The position numbers were made by a program, and so were the translations under genes. The notes beneath the pieces are model-generated. The model had not been told where the DNA came from. It made no database searches and was given only the letters and a program-made list of their open reading frames with translations. A stretch of DNA of 64,000 bases from Schistosoma haematobium (lineage: Eukaryota; Platyhelminthes; Trematoda; Strigeidida; Schistosomatidae): contig NC_067198.1 of NCBI RefSeq assembly GCF_000699445.3, positions 28,871,536 through 28,935,535 of the forward strand. Reading direction: 5' to 3'. This document shows positions 48,801 through 57,800 of the stretch, piece after piece (within the stretch, counting starts at the first letter, position 1; each line of letters opens with the position of its first letter).

Positions 48801-51800
48801 TTACAAATGCGTTTTCTAACGGGTTATAGGAGATTTGCCAGCCACTTTGCTATAGAGTGGTAAGGGGATCCTGACATATCGAGAATTGGTCTAAGAGGTA
48901 GGCCAGGTTTGTCTATTTTTGGCAGACCATACAATCGCGATATTATTGATGCTGTTGGTTTTATGAGCTCAAAGACCTGTTCGTTCATTAACTGCTCATT
49001 TTTCATTCTCTTAAGAACTTCAATCAGTTGCTTTTCTATAATCTCAGTCTTGTTTTTCACTGATTGGTTTTGAGAATTTGGTGTCATCTGATAATAACGT
49101 TGTCATTTTTTCAACATAAATCTTGCGATCAAGCAGTATTAAACCAGAACCTTTATCTGGACGTGTTATAATCAAGTCTTTATTATTTCTAAGTAGTTTT
49201 ATCTGATTTCTATGTTCTTTCGTTAGGAGACTTTTGCCTGTTACTTTTGTGTTAATATATTGGTTGCAGCTATCGCGAAGAGTAGATTCGAAACGTTGGA
49301 ATTCTTGATCAGAAACTGGACTAAGACCATTTGTTTGTTTGATTAAGTTTTCGAATTGAACATGTGTGTTGATTTTGTTAATTTTTCCATTTATGTCACA
49401 GAATTTTATCCCTAAAGATAAGACTTCTAATTGTACATTTGTTAAGGATATTGAAGAATGATTAAACATATATCTTTCTGGATTGCTAGGAAATTTGTGC
49501 TGTATTTCTGTGGTTTTTAAACTTTTAGTGAGGTCCGATATTAAATTTTTCGTCCGTTTGTCGATAACTGTGGTAACATATTCATTGAAAAGATTGTGTT
49601 CATTAGGTGATAATTCATATAAAACATGAGATCTTTGTGAAATGTTAAATTCCAATAACGGGATGTGTGAACGAATATAATCGATAACATTTTGTGCATG
49701 GCGTTTAAGAGATTTTGAGTTTGGATAAATATGGCTTCTTTGAAGAATTTTCCAGTAGTATTTAGGATATTTGTGCATTTTAACGCAATCTTTAAGAAAC
49801 GTAACCTTCGCATTCATTTCCGCAAGTTTGACAGAAAAACGCATAAACTCATCAAGTCCCTTTACTGTCGAAGGGTCCTTGGAGTTTCTACCATGGTCTT
49901 CACCTAACGAACACAATCTTTTCAATGAATATGTTACCACAGTTATCGACAAACAGACGAAAAATTTAATATCGGACCTCACTAAAAGTTTAAAAACCAC
50001 AGAAATACAGCACAAATTTCCTAGCAATCCAGAAAGATATATGTTTAATCATTCTTCAATATCCTTAACAAATGTACAATTAGAAGTCTTATCTTTAGGG
50101 ATAAAATTCTGTGACATAAATGGAAAAATTAACAAAATCAACACACATGTTCAATTCGAAAACTTAATCAAACAAACAAATGGTCTTAGTCCAGTTTCTG
50201 ATCAAGAATTCCAACGTTTCGAATCTACTCTTCGCGATAGCTGCAACCAATATATTAACACAAAAGTAACAGGCAAAAGTCTCCTAACGAAAGAACATAG
50301 AAATCAGATAAAACTACTTAGAAATAATAAAGACTTGATTATAACACGTCCAGATAAAGGTTCTGGTTTAATACTGCTTGATCGCAAGATTTATGTTGAA
50401 AAAATGACAACGTTATTATCAGATGACACCAAATTCTCAAAACCAATCAGTGAAAAACAAGACTGAGATTATAGAAAAGCAACTGATTGAAGTTCTTAAG
50501 AGAATGAAAAATGAGCAGTTAATGAACGAACAGGTCTTTGAGCTCATAAAACCAACAGCATCAATAATATCGCGATTGTATGGTCTGCCAAAAATAGACA
50601 AACCTGGCCTACCTCTTAGACCAATTCTCGATATGTCAGGATCCCCTTACCACTCTATAGCAAAGTGGCTGGCAAATCTCCTATAACCCGTTAGAAAACG
50701 CATTTGTAAACATTCCGTACGTGATACTTTTGAATTTATCGAGTACATAAAAAAGTGAATGTAAGTGATAAAATTATGCTATCTCTGGATGTCGAATCAT
50801 TATTCACTAATGTTCCACTCACAGAGACCATTAATTTTATCTGCAAGTACATAAATAATAAGGAGATAAACACTGGGATACCGGATGTTTATTTGAAGGA
50901 ACTATTACTGCGGTGCACTTGCAATGTACAGTTTATGTTCAATGACGTAATTTATAGACAGAAGGACGGTATAGCAATGGGATCCCCTCTGGGTCCGTTA
51001 CTTTCAGATTGTTTCATGGCAAATTTAGAAAACAATCAACTGAAAGCGACTATAGAGAAACTTCACTTGTATAAAAGATACGTAGATGATATCTTTATCG
51101 TTTGTAACAACAAATATGACTTAAGTCATCTTCTGAAGACATTTAATAATTCCCACCCATCAATAAAATTCACATTAGAAGTTGAAAACAAACAAAATAT
51201 TCACTTTCTTGATGTGGAAATGACAAGAAAGCAAGACGGTACTTTAAAAAGATCTATCTACAGGAAACCCATGTGGAATGGCCAACTATCAAATTTCCAC
51301 AGCTGGGTTCTCCCATCAGCCGAAAAAGAAACCTAATAATAACACTCGCTACAAGAATACGAAGAATCTGTAGCCCCGAGGTCGTAGATGAGGAATTGGG
51401 CCTTTTAAAGGAGATACTTATCAAAAACGGGTATCCTTCGATATTCATTGGTAAGAATATGAAGCCAAAAACACAAATAATTACAGTAGAAAAGAAAACT
51501 TTATACACGAACATCGACTTCAAAGGTGATAGAGCCACATATATCTTAAAGAGGAGAGTTTCTGATTCCTTAAAAGAACATTCTTCGCAGTAACATTGCG
51601 AACATTATTCTCCAGCCGATCATTGTTCACCAATAATCTGAAAGATAAATTATCGCATCTGACCAACTCAATGTGCATTTACCAATTTACCTGCTCTTGT
51701 GGAGCTAGGTATATAGGTCGTTCGATGCGTACTTTATCCAAAAGAATTCAAGAACATTATCCGGCGTGGCTAAAAAGAGGAGGCAACGGCTCAATAAGAA

Positions 51801-54800
51801 GTTCTATAATTGTTGGGGTGATCCAGAAAATTGCTTGCAAAAGACAAGCAAGCATCAGGAAACACTAAGAAGCGTTTCATCCAATCAGCGTTCACTTGAA
51901 GTCTTAGCCAAAAATATCAAGGAAGCGAAACGTCACATGCGGAGGCTCTGATTGGTTGGCTGCTACACTGCTACTATGTTTAGTAGCATTCCAGAATCTT
52001 CTAGCAACCCAGGGACATTTAAAATATTATAAAAACCCTGTATTTTCTGTATTAAAATGAACCTTGGAGCAAACTACTTCTCGCATACTTTAAGTCTTCT
52101 CCCTCGTGTTCAGGTCGCTGTCTAGTTCTAGCTTGGGGGTTACAGAATAGCTTAGGAGACGAATATAGCGTTCAATCTGCAAGACCTATCAATAATCGAA
52201 CACCTTGTGAACACAGGTCATTCAATCAAGACAGACTCTGCGTTCAAAGTTATCTACAAGGTAAGTAGAAGTCTTCCTAAGACCAATTAGACCGCATCTT
52301 CTCTGCATTGCCGAAGCAATAGCCATACATCTGGAAAAACCAGAATTGTGTGTGCAAAAGAAACTGGTACAACCTCTTCTTCTACCATGGTCTTAATGTA
52401 TTAAAATTTTTTTCTCTTTTTCATACTCTTGTTCCTTTACAGTCATCTGCTTCACCTTCCATCTTTCCTTTAAATCTTCTACTCCCAACTGGTTTGTTTT
52501 TATTTCCACGACCATTCCGATTACATTTCATCTCGGTTTCAACATTGTATTTTATCATGCTGAGCCATCCTTTCCCAATGGTAATTTCCCTATCTGTCTT
52601 TTGATGAATACCTAAGCCAATAACAATCAAACGATTATTAAATTTTGCTTGTTTTAAAAGATCTTTTTATTTTATTTTTTTAATGCCTCAGTTTATTTAA
52701 CCTCACTGTCACCATGTATAACAACTTTATTATCAGCATTATTATCATCCTGTAAAAATAAGTATATATATTTGCGATTGTAAAGCTTTGAAAATGAATT
52801 CGCCGAAAAGAGAACTCTTCGCTGAGCTAATCTTTCTTTTTTAATGTGTTAATGGGTGTGTTCCTCTGAAGGCGTCCGAACAATATTGCCGTTTTTAGGG
52901 ATCGAAGTCTTTGTGGGGATAAGCATTCTATTTTTTGATGAAAAATTACAGAGTGCTGTATGAAAATATGAGAATCATACATTAAATACATGATTTGCAC
53001 ATGTTCCTTCAGTTGTCCTTTACAGGCTTCATGATTTTTTCAATCTTGTTTTTATTACGATTACTTTCTGTTTCCCTTTCTGTCCTCTTCAATTGAATCT
53101 TTTCAATCTTCTGTTAGTATTCGTTCAACTTCCGATTAGTACTACATCCTACTTATAACTGTCAACATAATTACTATACACAAGTTTATGACTGGAATTT
53201 TTGTAGCAAATAACTAATCAGTACTTTGTTGTGGTTGTGAGTTTATTAGGTGAGGGCCATTAAATGAGTGTAAGCGAGAGTAATGCCCATCTTGTGTTTT
53301 ATTTTGATAAGTCTTGTCGATCGAACGGTATATTCGTGTTTAATTGTTAGTGTTACAATGCCTGTAAATGTCGCGGTGATTGTTATGATCTCGATGTCAA
53401 TTAACAGGCGACATTAAGGAGTGTATCTACGACCATGTGTGTTTTGGGTGACACACTGGTAACCATTGGTCACTGACAAATGTTTATAATCACACCACTC
53501 TATTTTTATTGCTAGATTAATTCTTTAATTGTCCATCAACGGAATGTGTTTTTTGATGTCGTAAATTAGTTTCGCACATGGTTTGTTGATCAGTTAATCA
53601 GTTTGGTGATCGATTGTTGATCGTTAACTTCTCGAAGAGAATTTAAATTGTTTCAGAAGTGATACATGTATCCTCACAATCCCGATTTCGGGTAGTTATT
53701 TTCCATAGAGCGTAGACGTAATATGAACTTAGTCATTTGAGGCTTAAATAAGTCAACGGCTATTTCCAGGCGGCATTGGGAAATAATATCTCTGTTAACC
53801 TAAGAGAATGTTATAGGAAAACAATAGTAGAAGATTTGATTCTTAGGATACCTAGTAATTTCAGCCGAGTCTTGGGCGTTACGTTTTTCTGTAGAAGTTC
53901 ATTTGCGGTGTTAATCGAAAATTTCCATCTATTCCCTCTGTTTATTGGCGTAGCATTCATATTCGTATTTCATCTTTTTCCATTCAGTTTTATGCACACT
54001 ATATTGTCATAGGGTTTAAATCACGAAATGATCTTATCTAAATCACCATTGGAAACTGAGACGTATTAGACAGCCGTTTTGTCATAATATGGGACTGCTC
54101 AGCAGTGTGCATCCACAACCCTGCCTCAGGCAATCAAAACCAAAACCTTTGGTCTCTCAAATGCCTAAACTAAAAAACAACAGAACAGGCATTCAACGAT
54201 TTTATTGTCCAACTTCAATCGCTTCATGATATTGCGTGACTGCGGTGAATAAATGTCTTACACCTGACATGATTGTACTCCACTAATCACAACTTCCCAC
54301 TTTAACTTCAAGAATCGCATCTTGAAGATAGTTACTAGTGAGGATATGATTGTTGTCAGTTTAAGGTTTTGGTGATGATAGAATCTTCATATTCTATAAA
54401 TCACGAACTTATTTTAGACAGACCACCATTGGAAACCACGGTTGTGAATGCTCACTTTTGAGGATCACAATATTAGGACTAAACGGCTGTCTGGTGATTC
54501 CCAGTTTTCCGTGGTAATCTAGTTAATACCAACTCGTGATTTAAAGACTAATAAAATCCTATAGTCTCCGCAAAAGCATGTACTGTTGTTTTTTGTCGTC
54601 GATTTTCACTGTCCTATCAAGTTCTTTTGTATTATTCATTGATGTATATATAACACATTTCCATAGGCCCTTGCTTTGTATTACCTTTTCCCCCTAGTAA
54701 GTTGTAGTTTTCTTCACAAATGAATGTTGTTTTCTATACTGTACCGAATTTTTGTTTATTTTTTTTTACACGCTCACTTCCTAATTTTGTTCACTATAAT

Positions 54801-57800
54801 ATTTTAGGTACTTCATCATATGCATGAGGGGTTTTATATCATGGCTATTCGTTTTTCTCTTTTAAAAAAAGCCATTTTCACCATTAGCTATTTATTATTA
54901 GTCATAAATTATCAAGAATGATGCAGGTTGTAGTCGTTACACATTGATCTCAATTGCGGTATCACTTAAAACCTAAAGAGCGCTGGGCAACAATAATACC
55001 CTTATAATGAACGAGGACCTAGTTGTTAAATGCAAAATCACACGTTGGCTCAGTAAAATCTGAAAATCACATATCAAATACATCATTTGAAAATCTTTGC
55101 ATTGTACTGTACGATACTCCATTATTCTTCGGATTCTGTTGTTCCGATTACTTCCCGATTTCTTTTCTGTTCTCTTTACTTCAATTTTCTGCTGCAAGAT
55201 ATTCCACATCCGACTGCTGCTACACACTACTTGTATCTGACAACATAAATAGCATACACCACGCGCTAACTGTGGTCAGTCTGTGATGACTAAAACCTAA
55301 GTCGTTCTCCACAGATCCCTTTCAACTAAACTGTTAGAAAAATATGTTTTTTTTTCTTTTTGATTAACTTTATTTTGTTGTTATTGTTCATTCTAGTTTG
55401 TTTTCTCTGTATGGGTTATTATGATTCTGATACATGCTGTGGATGTAGTCCAATTATTTCTCAATATCTATGTCTACATAAGTAGTTTACTATTACAGTC
55501 TTCTACGTCACACAGTTGGTTCACATTATCTTCGTATACCAGTGATAATGATCATTATAATACTGTTACTACTACTGTTGTTAATAGTAGTGATATGAAT
55601 GGTCACTATATACCGCTCTCTGTCAGTGAACCTCCCTTTATGAATTCATCTGTTTTTTCCTCATCATCTTTTGTGAATTCATCTATTCAATCTGATTCCC
55701 AAGAAAATTTGTTCAATATTAAAAATGTTAGCATGGTCGATCAAGAAGATTCTGTTGGTGAACATATGAATGTTTCTTTGGATCAACATGAAACAGATCT
55801 TCATGATGATCATCATTTTCTTCATGAACGTGATATCTCAATTCAATTCGATGTTGGTGTTGATGATGATATTAAATCTCAAATAAATATGCTCAATATT
55901 GTTCATCATTTACAGTTGAATGAAATGACACAAAACAATTTCACTTGGAACATAATGTTTATTTGGAATTATTTAGCTTATTCGTACTGGCCATCGTTAG
56001 CAAAACACTATAATTTAAGTTTGGTCGGTTGTCATTTAGCATTGTTAGAACCAGTTCATTTAAAGTATAAGCTTCATATGATTGATCCAGATCAAAGAAT
56101 TGAAAAGTCTGATATACAATCTGATCAGTAAGTTGTTTATTTTATCATCTGTTCAAGTAACATATATTTTTTGTTGTTTGGTTCTATGACCTAAATAATT
56201 TAATTGAGGAAGTTTAATCGTCGCCCTGGATATCACGGTGAAGCAGGCACTGTTCAGATCGACAATCAAAGTTCTTTAGTTAAACAGTCTACTTTAGAGA
56301 GCTCAACAACACTAAAATCATCCACAAAAGATGAAAATATCCATCGTTTCAAACTTCCTATATGTGGATATATATCAAACATATTTCCACCTACATTAAA
56401 ATGGAGGTCCCTAGAAATTATGGACGCTCATCTCCATTATTGGATAACAAGTAATCTGGATGATTTTTTGTATTTGTGTGAACCGTAGCTTTGAGTGATT
56501 GTCTTTGTAGACTGTGTAGGAAATTACTAATTAAAATATTTCTACAAAACAGTTTGTAAAAGTACCATTCCATGTTATTTTTATATGAACATTCTCTTGA
56601 TTATTTAGCATTCAGGTGTATGAATATTATGTTTTAAAGTAACAAACAACGTCATAATTATGATGAGCATAAGGCAACTATTAGTTTGATAAAGCCATTA
56701 GCAATTAATAGGTGAACGTTAGTGAAAACAATTTGATTTGCGTTTTCTACTCATTAGAGAATACAAATGTTTAATAATAATGAATATCACTTACTTGATC
56801 CCCAAAGTTTTTAAAACCATATAATTGATTTTCATTGTAGAGGAGAAAGTATATATTTGCGACTGTATAGCTTTGTAAATGAATTTTCTGAAAAGCGAAC
56901 TGTTCACTGAACAAATCGTCAAACAGTCTCATCAGTAGCTGCACCATATCACCATCAATTTCGCTGATTCACCACTCCACTGACTTTATGATGATGACTT
57001 CTCATGACCGATAAATCTAGAAAAGATTCGTCTGACGATCAGATGACCAATTAGAGTTGTGAATATTTAATTAGTCTTGTAGTGTCGGTTACTATGTTAT
57101 TTATTTATTATTTAATTATTTCAACACATAAATATTGGTACAAGAGGGCACCAAATGTATATGCGCCACACGATATTTGTGTGTGTGTGGGCTGTGATAC
57201 TGCCCGGGTGCCCAGACCGAAGCGGGTGGTTTTCTTAGAGGGCCACACCCCGAGCCTTTGACCTAAAGGTCTAATCCACAAGGCGGTGGAGCATCGTGAG
57301 AAGATGCATTCCCATGGTAGCCGGTGACCAACGATTGTTTCATACGCCATTTGTTCCCACAGGATACTGGAGCCCATGTGCACCATTGGTTTGGGATCCG
57401 GTTAAAGCGCCAGACATTCGCTTTTCGTCCTCTCATCTTCGTAAGCACCAGTAATGCCACGAGAAGGCAGTGAGTAGGACTTCCCTGGCAGAGGCTATAT
57501 ACGCGTGGCCATGTGAGAGCATTTCGAGAGGAAAGGCGGGTACACCCCACTCTCGGTCATACCGAGAGTGAAAACGCGACTCAAGAATGGGTAAATTGGC
57601 ATGTCCAGAAGCTAGAATAAGTCACATGGGCTTAATAGAGTAACCGGATCCCAAACCAATGGTGCACATGGGATCCGGTTACTATGTTAAGCCCATGTAA
57701 CTTATTCTAGCTTCTGGACATGCCAATTTACCCATTCTTGAGTCGCATTTTCAGTTTGTTAATTATTCACTTATCAACCTTGACTGTTTTTATATGAGCG

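Larger units (their letters stand above)
46680..49900 (-). mobile_element. Left PLE copy (minus strand)
   Basis: Reads right to left. The N-terminal domain (starting within the loop, about 49900) has [20 protein letters not shown] frameshift lies near 49050-49090, followed by [16 protein letters not shown]. The RT frame 48755-48138 holds [35 protein letters not shown] and [11 protein letters not shown]. One A is lost near 48262 relative to the right copy, shifting the frame after DGTLK. The GIY-YIG frame (47915-47643) is cut by a solo LTR. This copy is about 290 bp longer at its 5' side than the right one. Confidence 0.92.
46656..52870. mobile_element. Head-to-head inverted Penelope-like dimer flanked by 9-bp repeat
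   Basis: Two PLE copies lie in opposite orientation with their 5' ends facing the centre. Arms 46680-49610 and 49901-52832 are near-perfect reverse complements (coordinates sum to 99510-99511); about 290 bp form the loop. TCCTCTGAA occurs at 46656-46664 and 52862-52870, outside the two 3' ends, as expected for a target site duplication of one insertion. PLEs are known to insert in inverted and partially duplicated arrangements. Confidence 0.9.
46579..55396 (+). other. SCAP intron 10 (8.8 kb), host of the PLE palindrome
   Basis: The largest intron of the gene here. It holds the inverted PLE pair (46665-52861), repeat copies 3 and 4, and a decayed hammerhead SINE pair near 54012-54555. The segment 53193-54000 has no recognised feature; the frame at 53776-54012 lacks any motif. 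Confidence 0.85.

Noticed and set aside
49771..49905. N-terminal 45 codons of the + strand frame starting at 49771, and of the minus frame starting at 50027
   Set aside because: Each is an antisense reading across the loop or opposite arm of the palindrome, joined by chance to the true PLE frame.
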